A stretch of DNA of 52,663 nucleotides from an uncultured Muribaculaceae bacterium (GTDB lineage: Bacteria > Bacteroidota > Bacteroidia > Bacteroidales > Muribaculaceae), in contig CAJTRC010000008.1 in assembly GCA_910578365.1 (NCBI GenBank), positions 1-52,663 on the forward strand. Direction: 5' to 3'. Shown here piece by piece: positions 6,274-14,594 of this stretch. Every line of letters starts with the position of its first letter. The stretch's first letter is position 1. The position numbers were made by a program, and so were the translations under genes. Under the pieces are notes generated by a model. It made no database searches, was not told the origin of the DNA, and worked only from the letters and a program-made list of their open reading frames with translations.

Positions 6274-7605
6274 ATGTCTTTTTTTTCCAAACTTAAACAT
6301 GCGCTCGGCTTCGGCGACGACCTTGCCGACGACCTTATGAGCGACACCGAAGAGGAAGTTGCACAGTCGCAGGCCGCCACCGGCAACGATGCCGGGTCGG
6401 ATACCGTTGAAGCTACTGCCGGCGAACACGACGACAGTGAATTCAGCCCGCAGGTACGCAGCCGCATTTTCGACCATGTTGTGGCCGTGTTCAACGGGGC
6501 CATGCCCGATTTTATCCGCAATTCAGTTGATACCAACGCTCAGAGCGAGTATATATACAACACCCTTGACGAGTCGATTAAACAATACTTCGACACCTTC
6601 GAGGTATCGTTGCGTCAGCGTATGGAGCGCGCGCAGCAGCAGCACGATCAAGAGCTTAATGCCGAAATCGAGCGTCTGCGCAGCGAGTCGAAGAAAATCG
6701 ACAACGACCGCAGCGCCATTAAGGAACGCCAGCTGAGCGCCGACCGTCAGAAGCGAGCTCTCACCGACCGTGTGCATGAACTCGAACAACAGCTGGCTGC
6801 GCTCGATGCCGAACGCGAACAGCTCCAGCTCGAAAACAAATCGATGCTCAACAAACTGAAAGTAGCGCAGATTCAAGGCTCCGACGAGCAGCTGCAGCTA
6901 AAATGCCACGAACTCGAACAGAAAGCCGCCGAGCTCACCGCTCAGAACGATAATCTTGCAAAAGATAACGCTCGACTGCACGAAGCAATGGACAAGCAGG
7001 CCGATATGCACGCAATAAGCGAGGCCATGATGGGCGACCTGCGCCAGTCGGCGGCAAAAGCCCGCGAGGAACTCAACAGCCGCAATGCCGAGTATGATGC
7101 TGCGGTGAAAGAACTCGAACAGACCCGCGGACGCCTGGCGGAAGCCGAATTGCTTGTAGCCGAAGCCGGCGCCGTGAATGAACAGCTGGCTGTGCTGGTG
7201 GCCGAACTCGACAAACGCGAATCCCGAATAAACAAGCTGAAGAAAGATAGAGCGGAACTGCGCCGCCAGCTTGATGCCGCACGTGCCGAGTCCGATGCCG
7301 CAAAGGCTGTGCAGCCGACTACGGCTTACGGCAATGATACCGCTGCTCCGGAAGCTGTTCCGGAGGCAGGCCCGGAGGATTCCAAACCTGCGCCCGCTGC
7401 AGCAGCTCCGGTATTGCCCAAACCGGGGCCGAAAATGCCGCGTATTACCGACGAAGCTCTCGATGAAATGGAAGAGCAGTTCAACAACGAAACCTGGACT
7501 ACCGACTCGCATGAGAGCGCCCGCCCGACCCCCGACAAGGAAACTCCACGTCAGAGCCGTCGCAAGCATACTCCGGCCGACGATGTACAACTGTCGCTTT
7601 TCTGA
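6274..7605 (+). CDS. Coiled-coil protein with C-terminal sliding-clamp-binding motif
   Basis: 443 residues, no signal peptide, so cytoplasmic. Residues 1-20 are an amphipathic FFSKLKHALGF segment and 20-60 are acidic. Residues 65-120 form a folded helical domain (SPQVRSRIFDHVVAVFNGAM). Residues 120-350 are a continuous coiled coil rich in Glu, Gln and Arg. Then comes a Pro/Ala linker, a short helix (TDEALDEMEEQFNNETW), and the extreme C-terminus QLSLF. QLSLF is the textbook DnaN (beta clamp) binding pentapeptide, seen at protein ends in clamp partners. The start at 6274 is chosen over 6256 because MSFFSKL begins the conserved-looking part. It sits between a PEP-synthase-like gene and a DPP-IV gene with gaps of 37 and 23 bases. 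Family not recognised. Confidence 0.7.
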   Translation: MSFFSKLKHALGFGDDLADDLMSDTEEEVAQSQAATGNDAGSDTVEATAGEHDDSEFSPQVRSRIFDHVVAVFNGAMPDFIRNSVDTNAQSEYIYNTLDESIKQYFDTFEVSLRQRMERAQQQHDQELNAEIERLRSESKKIDNDRSAIKERQLSADRQKRALTDRVHELEQQLAALDAEREQLQLENKSMLNKLKVAQIQGSDEQLQLKCHELEQKAAELTAQNDNLAKDNARLHEAMDKQADMHAISEAMMGDLRQSAAKAREELNSRNAEYDAAVKELEQTRGRLAEAELLVAEAGAVNEQLAVLVAELDKRESRINKLKKDRAELRRQLDAARAESDAAKAVQPTTAYGNDTAAPEAVPEAGPEDSKPAPAAAAPVLPKPGPKMPRITDEALDEMEEQFNNETWTTDSHESARPTPDKETPRQSRRKHTPADDVQLSLF

Positions 7606-7628
7606 AAATCATTGTTCACCTTAAATAT

Positions 7629-9806
7629 ATGACCAAAATCCGCTTTACGGCCTTAGCAGCCGTTTTATCCATGGCCTCTGTGGCCTTTGCGGCTACTCCG
7701 GCCGACGAAATAGCTCCATATGTGTACCCACGCAACACACCTGCCAAAGCCCAGACCATAGGGCAGATGATTGATGCCGATACCTATCTGACATTGTCGG
7801 ACAACGGCAAGGTAATCGAACAGCGCGATGTAAAATCGGGCAAGGTCACCGGTACTTTGGTTGACCTCGCGAATACCCGCGAAAACACCATCGAGAACAT
7901 CGAAGGCTTTGAACTCAGTCCCGACGGCTCCAAAGTGCTGCTCTGGCGCGATGTCAGGCCTATATACCGCCACTCCTACACTGCCAGCTATTATGTGTAC
8001 GAGGTGCGTTCGAGGCTGCTGCGGCCCTTGTCCGACAACTTCCGGAGCCAGCGCATGGCCAAGTTCGCGCCAAATTCGCGAATGGTGGCTTTTGTGGGTG
8101 GCGACAACAATATTTATCTTAAAAAACTCGATTATAACACAGAGGTGGCCGTAACTACCGACGGCGAGATAAACTCTGTTATAAACGGTGTGCCCGACTG
8201 GACATACGAGGAAGAGTTCACCACCGACTGCTCCATGATATTCTCGCCCGACAGCGAAACATTCTGCTTCCTGCGATACAATGAGCAGCAGGTGCCGCTG
8301 TACTCGCTGCCTGTATACGAGGGCACCTGTGACCCACATAAGGAATATGCCCTCTATCCCGGCGAGTACAGCTACAAATACCCTGTGGCCGGACAGCCGA
8401 ACTCCAAGGTGACTCTCCACAGCTACGATATCGACGAACGCAAACTCAGCGAGCTTACTCTGCCGGGCAGCTTCGAATATATTCCCCGCATATTCTATAC
8501 CCCCGAAGGCAAGGTGCTGGCAGTAACTCTGAACCGCGACCAGAACCGCATGGAAATATACAGCGTGAATCCGGCCTCGAAGGTAGCCAAGAGTGTGTTT
8601 GTCGATGAATCAAAGGCATGGATTTCGCCCGAAACTTACGAAGACCTGCAGATCTGTGCCGACGGCTTTATTGTGAATTCGTCGCGCAGCGGTTTTGCAT
8701 CGCTTTACAAATACAGCTACACGGGCGCACTGCTGCGCACTGTGTGCGAGCAGCAGTCCGATGTAACCGCATGCTACGGCCAGGATGCAGCCGGAAATAT
8801 CTACTATCAGATTGCCGCGCCAACGCCCCTCGACCGCACAGTATGTCGCCTCGACATCAAGGGCAAGACCACCACATTGGGCGAGAACGATGGCTGGAAC
8901 GTGGCCTCGTTCTCAACCGACATGAACTACGTGGTGGTTAACCACAGCAACGCTACCACTGTGCCTGTGTACACTCTCTATAAGGGCAACGGCAGCAAGG
9001 TGCGTGTGCTTGAGGACAACGCTGCCTATGCGGCACGCGTGGCCGACCTGCCCAAGTGTGAGTTTATAACCGTGCCTTCCGACGGCAACACCCTCAACGC
9101 CTACATAATCAAACCCGCCGGCTTCGACCCGTCGAAAAAATACCCTGTTGTGATGCATCAGTACAGCGGCCCGGGCTCGCAGAGCGTGTGCAACCGCTGG
9201 CAGCTCGACTGGCAGCAGTACTTTGCCATGCAGGGCTTTGTGGTAGTGTGTGTCGACGGTCGCGGCACCGGAGGCCGCGGTACAGCATTCCGCGATGCCG
9301 TATACCGCAATCTCGGCCACTATGAAACAATCGACCAGATAAATGCCGCCCGCTATATTGCGGCCATGCCCGGCATCGACGGCAAGCGCATAGGCATCAG
9401 CGGCTGGAGCTACGGCGGATACGAGGCGCTGATGTGCGCCACCGTCAAGGGCACGCCTTTCGCTGCTGCCTGCTCCGTGGCCCCTGTTACCGACTGGCAT
9501 TACTACGACACCGTATATGCCGAACGCTACATGCTTACACCACAGCAGAACTTCGAAGGTTATGAGCAGTCGTCACCGCTTAACCGTGCCGCCAACCTGG
9601 CTTGTCCCCTGATGCTGATGTACGGAACTTCCGATGACAATGTACATCCGGCCAACAGCCTGCAGTTCGCCTCGGCACTCCAGAGCGCCGGTCTGCTTTT
9701 CGACATGATGGTGTTCCCCAATATGAACCACAGCATCAACGGCTGCAATGCCCGTGCGGTAGTCTACGCCAATATGCTGCGTTTCTTCAAGCGCGAACTT
9801 ATGTAA
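7629..9806 (+). CDS. Dipeptidyl peptidase IV, S9 family serine peptidase
   Basis: 725 residues with a signal peptide (1-21, ending VAFA-A), so periplasmic or outer-membrane-facing. Residues 60-470 form the beta-propeller and include DWTYEEEF (190-197), whose E195-E196 pair binds the substrate amino terminus in DPP-IV. The alpha/beta hydrolase domain carries the triad Ser594 (GWSYGGYE), Asp669 (GTSDDNVH) and His701 (NMNHS). It would release X-Pro or X-Ala dipeptides from peptide N-termini. Length and motifs match active DPP-IV. Last gene of the 3255-9806 operon, followed by two terminators. Confidence 0.92.
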   Translation: MTKIRFTALAAVLSMASVAFAATPADEIAPYVYPRNTPAKAQTIGQMIDADTYLTLSDNGKVIEQRDVKSGKVTGTLVDLANTRENTIENIEGFELSPDGSKVLLWRDVRPIYRHSYTASYYVYEVRSRLLRPLSDNFRSQRMAKFAPNSRMVAFVGGDNNIYLKKLDYNTEVAVTTDGEINSVINGVPDWTYEEEFTTDCSMIFSPDSETFCFLRYNEQQVPLYSLPVYEGTCDPHKEYALYPGEYSYKYPVAGQPNSKVTLHSYDIDERKLSELTLPGSFEYIPRIFYTPEGKVLAVTLNRDQNRMEIYSVNPASKVAKSVFVDESKAWISPETYEDLQICADGFIVNSSRSGFASLYKYSYTGALLRTVCEQQSDVTACYGQDAAGNIYYQIAAPTPLDRTVCRLDIKGKTTTLGENDGWNVASFSTDMNYVVVNHSNATTVPVYTLYKGNGSKVRVLEDNAAYAARVADLPKCEFITVPSDGNTLNAYIIKPAGFDPSKKYPVVMHQYSGPGSQSVCNRWQLDWQQYFAMQGFVVVCVDGRGTGGRGTAFRDAVYRNLGHYETIDQINAARYIAAMPGIDGKRIGISGWSYGGYEALMCATVKGTPFAAACSVAPVTDWHYYDTVYAERYMLTPQQNFEGYEQSSPLNRAANLACPLMLMYGTSDDNVHPANSLQFASALQSAGLLFDMMVFPNMNHSINGCNARAVVYANMLRFFKRELM

Positions 9807-9841
9807 ATATATTAGCCGTAGCGCGGCATCGGTATAGCGGA

Positions 9842-9883
9842 AGGGTGTTGCAGAACCTGTGGTTTTGGCAACACCCTCCTTTT
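9842..9883 (+). terminator. Rho-independent terminator after the DPP-IV gene
   Basis: AGGGTGTTGC (9842-9851) pairs perfectly with GCAACACCCT (9868-9877), 16-base loop, followed by CCTTTTA. Confidence 0.8.
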
Positions 9884-9956
9884 ATATACGAAAATCTTTT
9901 ATCAATCTCGTGGCAGCCGGCTGGACGCTGTCGTCAACTACAGACAACTGCAAAAT

Positions 9957-9987
9957 AAAAAGGAACTCATCCCTGAGTTCCTTTTTA
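9957..9987. terminator. Bidirectional terminator
   Basis: AGGAACTCA (9961-9969) pairs with TGAGTTCCT (9974-9982), flanked by A4 on the left and T5 on the right, so it works in both directions between the convergent DPP-IV and lpxH genes. Confidence 0.8.
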
Positions 9988-10231
9988 TTGGTTTCCAATA
10001 GGTACAATTTCTAAGGTAAAAAAGATTGTTTTAGGTTTGCGCTACAAAGTTCACGTTTTTTTTTGTGCTTGCCAAATAAAAATATATGTTCTTTGACATG
10101 GTTTTTTAACCTGTTTTTCGCCGACATTATTTTTATTTTGGATAATGAGCTATCAATCAGTGCAATATTACAAAAATCTCAAAAGAGATGTTAAGAGAAC
10201 TTTAGTGTCAATAAATGTTAAATTAAAGGTT
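9988..10231. other. AT-rich non-coding stretch with a boxA-like motif
   Basis: About 245 bases with no coding potential on either strand. TGTTCTTTGACAT at 10087-10099 resembles the boxA antitermination element found before rRNA genes and some CRISPR arrays, yet no rRNA, tRNA or CRISPR follows. A small ATCTC-AAAA-GAGAT hairpin lies at about 10174-10187. Could be a remnant or an unannotated small RNA. Confidence 0.3.
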
Positions 10232-10969
10232 TTAACCCTTGTACTCTGACAAAATGATGCTTTTGCCATCGAAAACAGCGTATGTACTGCGGTGAATCCA
10301 TTCGCCTAAAATAATCAGGCGGCAACCCGTAGACAGCCGATAGTCGACCGGCACATGGTGATGTCCCATAACTATATATTGCAATTCCGGGTGTTCGCGG
10401 CTGTACTGTTCGGCCCATTGCAGCACACGTTCTCGCATGGGCCCGCAGAATTCGGCTGCCTTGTCGGAACGGTAATCGCGGTTGCGACAGCTCCATCCGA
10501 ATCCAAGCGGAACAGTCCAGCGCGGATGTACTGCTGCAAAGAGCAGCTGGCAGAAGCGGTTGCGGAAGGTACGCTGTATGAGCTTGAATCCCGCCGGCTC
10601 ATTGCCGAGGCGGTCGCCGTGGGCAAGGTAAAATCGGCTGCCCATCAGCGATGCAGACAGCGAGCCGTCGATAACCGTTATGCCCAGCTCGTCGCGCAGG
10701 TAGTCGAACAGCCATATATCGTGGTTGCCTGTGAGCCATGTTATTTTCACACCCGAGTCGGCCAGGCGGGCCAGGGCGCCGAAGAAGCGCACAAAGCCTC
10801 GCGGTACCACGTGGCGGTACTCATACCAGTAGTCGAGAATGTCGCCCAGCAGATACAGCTGTGTGGCATCGTCAGCGATTTGCTCCAGAAAGCGCACAAC
10901 ACGGGCTTCCGACTCGCGCCGGGGCAGGTATGAAGCACCCAGATGCAGGTCGCTGATAAAATATATCAT
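10232..10969 (-). CDS. lpxH: UDP-2,3-diacylglucosamine diphosphatase (LpxH)
   Basis: 245 residues. Calcineurin-like metallophosphoesterase that cleaves UDP-2,3-diacylglucosamine to lipid X in lipid A synthesis, peripheral at the inner membrane. Metal ligands are visible: D7 and H9 (SDLHLG), D43 (LGDILDYW), N82-H83 (TGNHDIW), AHGD, and GHHH near residue 210. The start at 10969 (MIYFISDLH) is chosen over upstream in-frame starts because it begins at the first beta strand and overlaps the stop of the SufT-like gene by the ATGA arrangement. Another metallophosphoesterase of the family cannot be fully excluded. Confidence 0.85.
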   Translation of the reverse strand: MIYFISDLHLGASYLPRRESEARVVRFLEQIADDATQLYLLGDILDYWYEYRHVVPRGFVRFFGALARLADSGVKITWLTGNHDIWLFDYLRDELGITVIDGSLSASLMGSRFYLAHGDRLGNEPAGFKLIQRTFRNRFCQLLFAAVHPRWTVPLGFGWSCRNRDYRSDKAAEFCGPMRERVLQWAEQYSREHPELQYIVMGHHHVPVDYRLSTGCRLIILGEWIHRSTYAVFDGKSIILSEYKG

Positions 10970-11286
10970 AAGAAGCCCAGTTCGAGTTTGGCTTCCTCGC
11001 TCATCATGTCCTGAGTCCATTCGGGCTCGAACACAATGTTGATGTTCACCGAAGTTATGCCGTCGACAGACTCCAGCTTCAGGCGTGCATCTTCGAGAAT
11101 AAAGTCGGCTGCCGGGCAATTGGGGGCTGTGAGGGTCATGTCGATATTGAGGGCGCCGTCGTCGGCTATATCAATTTTATATATAAGACCGAGGCTGTAT
11201 ATGTCGACAGGAATCTCGGGATCGAAAACGGTGCGGAGCATTTCCACCACCTTCTCTTCAAGTTGTAATTTACGTTCAGGGGTCAT
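10966..11286 (-). CDS. SufT-like MIP18/DUF59 iron-sulfur assembly protein
   Basis: 106 residues. DUF59 domain covering nearly all the protein, with DPEIPVDIYSLGLIY (22-36) and the conserved cysteine C57 in TAPNCPAAD. Family members help mature Fe-S proteins; some take part in phenylacetate hydroxylation, which nothing here supports. Its TGA overlaps the lpxH ATG, so the two are translated together. A TAACTTTG -7 element lies upstream. Confidence 0.85.
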   Translation of the reverse strand: MTPERKLQLEEKVVEMLRTVFDPEIPVDIYSLGLIYKIDIADDGALNIDMTLTAPNCPAADFILEDARLKLESVDGITSVNINIVFEPEWTQDMMSEEAKLELGFL

Positions 11287-11320
11287 GTTCAGTTGTCTTT
11301 AACCGGGCACTAAATTTATG

Positions 11321-11328
11321 CAAAGTTA
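11321..11328 (-). promoter_or_regulatory. -7 element for the SufT-lpxH operon
   Basis: Minus-strand TAACTTTG, 35 bases before the ATG at 11286. No clear TTTG at -33. It lies back to back with the promoter of the 11407 gene. Confidence 0.5.
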
Positions 11329-11346
11329 AGAAAAAGTGGCGGATAG

Positions 11347-11378
11347 TTTGGTGAAAGCAAAAAGAAATTTTAACTTTG
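11347..11378 (+). promoter_or_regulatory. Promoter of the beta-barrel gene at 11407
   Basis: TTTG (11347-11350), 20 bases, TAACTTTG (11371-11378): full match to the Bacteroidota consensus. A leader of about 20 bases follows. Confidence 0.8.
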
Positions 11379-11406
11379 CAGTTAAATTCACTCAAAATCA
11401 CAGATT

Positions 11407-12057
11407 ATGAAATCAATCAAACGCTTTTTTGTGGCTCTGGCTGCTATAGTGGCTGTAGGTGCAACTGCCTCGGCTCAGTTCGCATGGGGTCCCCGAGTTG
11501 GTATGGAAGTCAACAAACTCCACTTCAATAATAACATCGGCAACGATCTTAAGAACAGCGACAACCGTGCCGGCTTTACCGCCGGTCTGCAGGTTGAGTT
11601 CACCGTACCGGTGATAAATCTCGGTTTTGATGCGTCGGTTATGTATGTACACCGCTCAAAAGTTGACGCTCCTGTTGCCGACCTGGGCAATACATCGATG
11701 GACGCTGCCGGCACCACTAAGAAAATAGGCGGCGATTATATCGAAGTACCCGTGAACTTCAAGTACAAACTCGGTCTGCCGGTTATCGGCAAGATATTCA
11801 CTCCCTATGTGTTCACAGGCCCCAGTTTCGCATTCCTGACCTCGAAGCAGGCCATCAGCGATGCTATCCAGAACAAGAAGGTAGACATCGCATGGAACTT
11901 CGGTCTTGGCATACAGCTTATCCAGCACCTGCAGATTGGTGCCAGCTACGGCGTGGGTCTGACAAAGACTGTGGAGAAAGTAAGCGGATGGACCGGCACC
12001 GAGCCCATCGACGGCAAGAACAACTACTGGACGGTAACAGCAGCCTGGCTGTTCTAA
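11407..12057 (+). CDS. PorT-like outer membrane beta-barrel protein
   Basis: 216 residues. Signal peptide 1-24 (ATASA-Q). The remainder alternates hydrophobic and polar residues in strands with loops typical of an eight-stranded barrel (for example YIEVPVNFKYKLGL, IFTPYVFTGPSFAF, IAWNFGLGIQLIQHLQIGASYGVG), and it ends in an aromatic residue (WTVTAAWLF) as barrel proteins do. Function unknown. It stands alone between its own promoter and a strong terminator. Confidence 0.8.
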   Translation: MKSIKRFFVALAAIVAVGATASAQFAWGPRVGMEVNKLHFNNNIGNDLKNSDNRAGFTAGLQVEFTVPVINLGFDASVMYVHRSKVDAPVADLGNTSMDAAGTTKKIGGDYIEVPVNFKYKLGLPVIGKIFTPYVFTGPSFAFLTSKQAISDAIQNKKVDIAWNFGLGIQLIQHLQIGASYGVGLTKTVEKVSGWTGTEPIDGKNNYWTVTAAWLF

Positions 12058-12064
12058 ATCAGTA

Positions 12065-12120
12065 TAATATTAAAAACAGAAACGGCATCCGCCCGGATGC
12101 CGTTTCTGTTTTTAATATTA
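12065..12120. terminator. Perfect 27-bp inverted repeat, bidirectional terminator
   Basis: Arms 12065-12091 and 12094-12120 are perfectly complementary over 27 bases around only two unpaired bases. The GC core CGGCATCCG is flanked by A- and T-rich ends, giving T-tracts in both directions. It separates the convergent barrel gene and maf. Confidence 0.9.
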
Positions 12121-12141
12121 TCATCGCGTCGGAGAACATAG

Positions 12142-12723
12142 CTAAAAGCGGCGTAACGCGTGGTAGAGATCATGCAGAGGCAGGCCCATTACATTGTAGT
12201 AGCAGCCGTGGATGCTGCTGATGCCTATTGCGCCTATCCACTCCTGTATGCCGTAGGCTCCGGCTTTGTCAAATGGACGGCAATTGGCTATGTATGAGTC
12301 TATTTCTTCGTCGCTTAAACGGTCGAAGTGGACCTCGGTTGTGGTGGCGAAGCTGCTCTGGTGGTTTATGTCGGTGAGGGTGACACCTGTAACTACACGG
12401 TGGTCGTCGTCGCTTAGCAGGTGCAGAATGCTGCGGGCATCGGCCACGTCGTGCGGTTTGCCCAGAATGTCGGCGCCGTGTATCACCACGGTATCGGCTG
12501 TGATTAAAAGTTCATCGGGCTTGAGGTCGGCTTTATATGCATCGGCTTTTAATCTGGAGAGGTAAACGGGGACATCGTCGGCGGGTGTGTCGGCCGGGTA
12601 GATTTCTTCCACATTCTTTACTGCGGCTACGGTGAAATCGTCAACAAGCATGCCTAACAATTCGCGTCGGCGAGGCGAGTTGCTGCCGAGTATCAGCTTT
12701 CGGTCGGTGGAAAGGATTACCAT
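12142..12723 (-). CDS. maf: Maf-family nucleoside triphosphate pyrophosphatase
   Basis: 193 residues. House-cleaning enzyme that hydrolyses dTTP/UTP or modified nucleotides to monophosphates. GSNSPRRREL (13-22) is the Maf signature and D77 in ITADTVV is the catalytic acid. The start at 12723 (MVILSTDRKL) overlaps the end of kdsC; longer in-frame starts would lie further inside kdsC. Last gene of the 14541-12142 operon. Confidence 0.88.
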   Translation of the reverse strand: MVILSTDRKLILGSNSPRRRELLGMLVDDFTVAAVKNVEEIYPADTPADDVPVYLSRLKADAYKADLKPDELLITADTVVIHGADILGKPHDVADARSILHLLSDDDHRVVTGVTLTDINHQSSFATTTEVHFDRLSDEEIDSYIANCRPFDKAGAYGIQEWIGAIGISSIHGCYYNVMGLPLHDLYHALRRF

Positions 12724-13241
12724 GAATACACCTCCTTGTCGCTTAGCCATAGGTCCTGGGCGCGCATAATCTGTTCGAGCAGTTCGCGGGCCACTCCGTG
12801 GCCGCCTGCGGCAACTGTGATATATTGTGCTATGCTTTTTACTTCGCTGGCTGCATCGGCGGGTGCTACCGACAGGCCGGCGATGCGCATGGCCGGTATG
12901 TCGGGTATGTCGTCGCCCACATATGCCACCTGTGCGGATTCGAGTCCGTTTTTATCCATCCATTCGCGCAGGCAGCTTTCTTTGTCGGGGATGCCGAGGA
13001 ATACGTCGTGGAATCCCAGACCGTGGTAGCGGCGCTCAACAGCTTCGGTTTTTGCTCCGGAGATTATTGCCAGCCGGAGTCCTTTTTTTACGGCCAGCTG
13101 CAGAGCATAGCCGTCTTTGATGTTTGCCATTCGCATGGGCACGCCGTTGGCATCCATTGGTACGGTCGAGGGCGACAATACGCCGTCGATGTCGAATACC
13201 ACTGCTTTGATAAGGTTGAGGTTGTATGATGTCTTGCTCAT
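12717..13241 (-). CDS. kdsC: 3-deoxy-D-manno-octulosonate 8-phosphate phosphatase (KdsC)
   Basis: 174 residues. HAD-superfamily phosphatase of the small cap-less type. Motif I AVVFDIDGVLSPS has D17 and D19, motif II is IISG (S61), and motif IV is YVGDDIPDIPAM. The GGHGVARELLEQIM stretch near the end is typical of KdsC. It makes Kdo for lipopolysaccharide, matching lpxH nearby. The ATGA overlap with the DUF2520 gene fixes the start at 13241. Confidence 0.85.
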   Translation of the reverse strand: MSKTSYNLNLIKAVVFDIDGVLSPSTVPMDANGVPMRMANIKDGYALQLAVKKGLRLAIISGAKTEAVERRYHGLGFHDVFLGIPDKESCLREWMDKNGLESAQVAYVGDDIPDIPAMRIAGLSVAPADAASEVKSIAQYITVAAGGHGVARELLEQIMRAQDLWLSDKEVYSW

Positions 13242-14017
13242 TTTTGATGGGCTTTTATTATTGCTTGTGACAGTATATCGTATATCCGGGCTGCATCGGG
13301 GGGTAACAGTGATTTGTGCTTCTCGATTGTGGCTATATCGCCCCTTATGGCCGGACCTGTCTGTGCCGCAAAGGGGCCTGCTTCCATGGCTTTGGCCAAG
13401 GTGGCTTCGATAAGCGGACGCACAACGTCGAGTTTGTACCCGTCGGCGGCCAGGGTTTCCGCGCTCAGTTGCCACAGGTAGTTTACAAAGTTGCACGACA
13501 GTACCCCGGCTATGTGCAGGGTGGTGCGGCTGCGCGAGTCGGCATGGTGCAGACTGTCGGAAATCATAGCTGCGTAGCGGTCGATTCGGGCCAGTGTGTC
13601 GGGGTCGGATGCTTCGGTGAAGAAAGGCACTCGGCGCAGATCGACGGCTGTCCGGCGCGAGAAGGTCTGCAGCGGGTATAGTACGCCGGTGTGGTCCGAT
13701 GCCGCTGCCAGCACATCCATGGGTACACTGCCGGAGGTGTGTACCACAATGCCTTTTACACGGGGCATGGCGGCTGCGAGCGGGGCTACAGCGCTGTCGC
13801 TGCTGGCTATGATATATAGGTCGGCGTTGGTGTCGATGCTGTCAAGGCTGTCGATGGCGTAGCAATCTGCAAGTCTGTCGGCAAGGCGGCGTGCATGCGA
13901 TATGTCGCGGCTATAGACTTGGCAGATACAACAACCGGCAGCTTCGAGGCCGCCGGCTATGTGTGTGGCTACGTTGCCGGAGCCTATGAGGATTATTGTT
14001 GGTTGTCGTGACGCCAT
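13238..14017 (-). CDS. Rossmann-fold / DUF2520 protein
   Basis: 259 residues. N-terminal NAD(P)-binding domain with IGSGNVATHIAGGL (glycine-rich loop, residues 9-22), then the DUF2520 helical domain (HTSGSVPMDVL, GVLYPLQTFSR, AGVLSCNFVNYLW, LIEATLAKA). The layout resembles ketopantoate reductase or 6-phosphogluconate dehydrogenase relatives, but the substrate is unknown. It overlaps nitroreductase by 25 bases and kdsC by four. Confidence 0.85.
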   Translation of the reverse strand: MASRQPTIILIGSGNVATHIAGGLEAAGCCICQVYSRDISHARRLADRLADCYAIDSLDSIDTNADLYIIASSDSAVAPLAAAMPRVKGIVVHTSGSVPMDVLAAASDHTGVLYPLQTFSRRTAVDLRRVPFFTEASDPDTLARIDRYAAMISDSLHHADSRSRTTLHIAGVLSCNFVNYLWQLSAETLAADGYKLDVVRPLIEATLAKAMEAGPFAAQTGPAIRGDIATIEKHKSLLPPDAARIYDILSQAIIKAHQK

Positions 14018-14541
14018 TTTCCAATATGAATTTTTTCCCAGAGCAGTTTGTCCGGGTCGACCGGTTTGCGGGTTTCGTCCTGATAGCCAAAGGTCATTAT
14101 ACATGGTATTTTAAGGCTTTCGGGAATGTCGAGAATCGAGCGGACTATGTCTTCGGCCGATTCTTCGCCTTTGTCGCGTCCCATCACCTGAATCCAGCAG
14201 GATCCAATGCCGAGGGCGGCTGCCTGCAGGTGCATGAATATGGCGGCAATCGACGAGTCTTCGAGCCAGCAGTCGCTCTCCAGCGGGTCGGCAACTACGG
14301 CTACTGCCATGGCTGCTTTTGCTATTGGCTTGCCGCCGAAGTCTTTGCACTCGGCGAGTGCGGCCAGCACTGGGCGTTCGTCAACTATTACAAATTGCCA
14401 CGGACGCTTGCTTTTCGACGACGGTGCCAGCAGCGCGGCCTCAAGTATGGTCTTGACGTTATCGGCCGGAATCTGTTGGTCGGTATAGCGGCGTATGCTG
14501 TGTCGTTCGAGCAGCAATTGGTGTAAATTGGAGTCAGTCAT
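13993..14541 (-). CDS. Nitroreductase-family FMN oxidoreductase
   Basis: 182 residues. The FMN-binding start RHSIRRY (13-19) and APSSKSKRPWQF are nitroreductase-fold signatures, and the C-terminal half (LGIGSCWIQVMGR, CIMTFGY) completes the fold. Substrate not predictable. Start set at MTDSNLHQ (14541); an upstream ATG at 14571 gives an unlikely MVNPNTPSH extension. It follows the SPOR gene by 53 bases. Confidence 0.85.
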   Translation of the reverse strand: MTDSNLHQLLLERHSIRRYTDQQIPADNVKTILEAALLAPSSKSKRPWQFVIVDERPVLAALAECKDFGGKPIAKAAMAVAVVADPLESDCWLEDSSIAAIFMHLQAAALGIGSCWIQVMGRDKGEESAEDIVRSILDIPESLKIPCIMTFGYQDETRKPVDPDKLLWEKIHIGKWRHDNQQ

Positions 14542-14594
14542 AATATGGGATGGGGTATTAGGGTTAACCATTGATGTGGCCGAGGGCTACTGTG

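Noticed and set aside
12065..12120. Long perfect palindrome as a mobile-element end or recombination site
   Set aside because: GC core with A/T tails between two convergent genes fits a bidirectional terminator, and no copies are seen elsewhere in the window.
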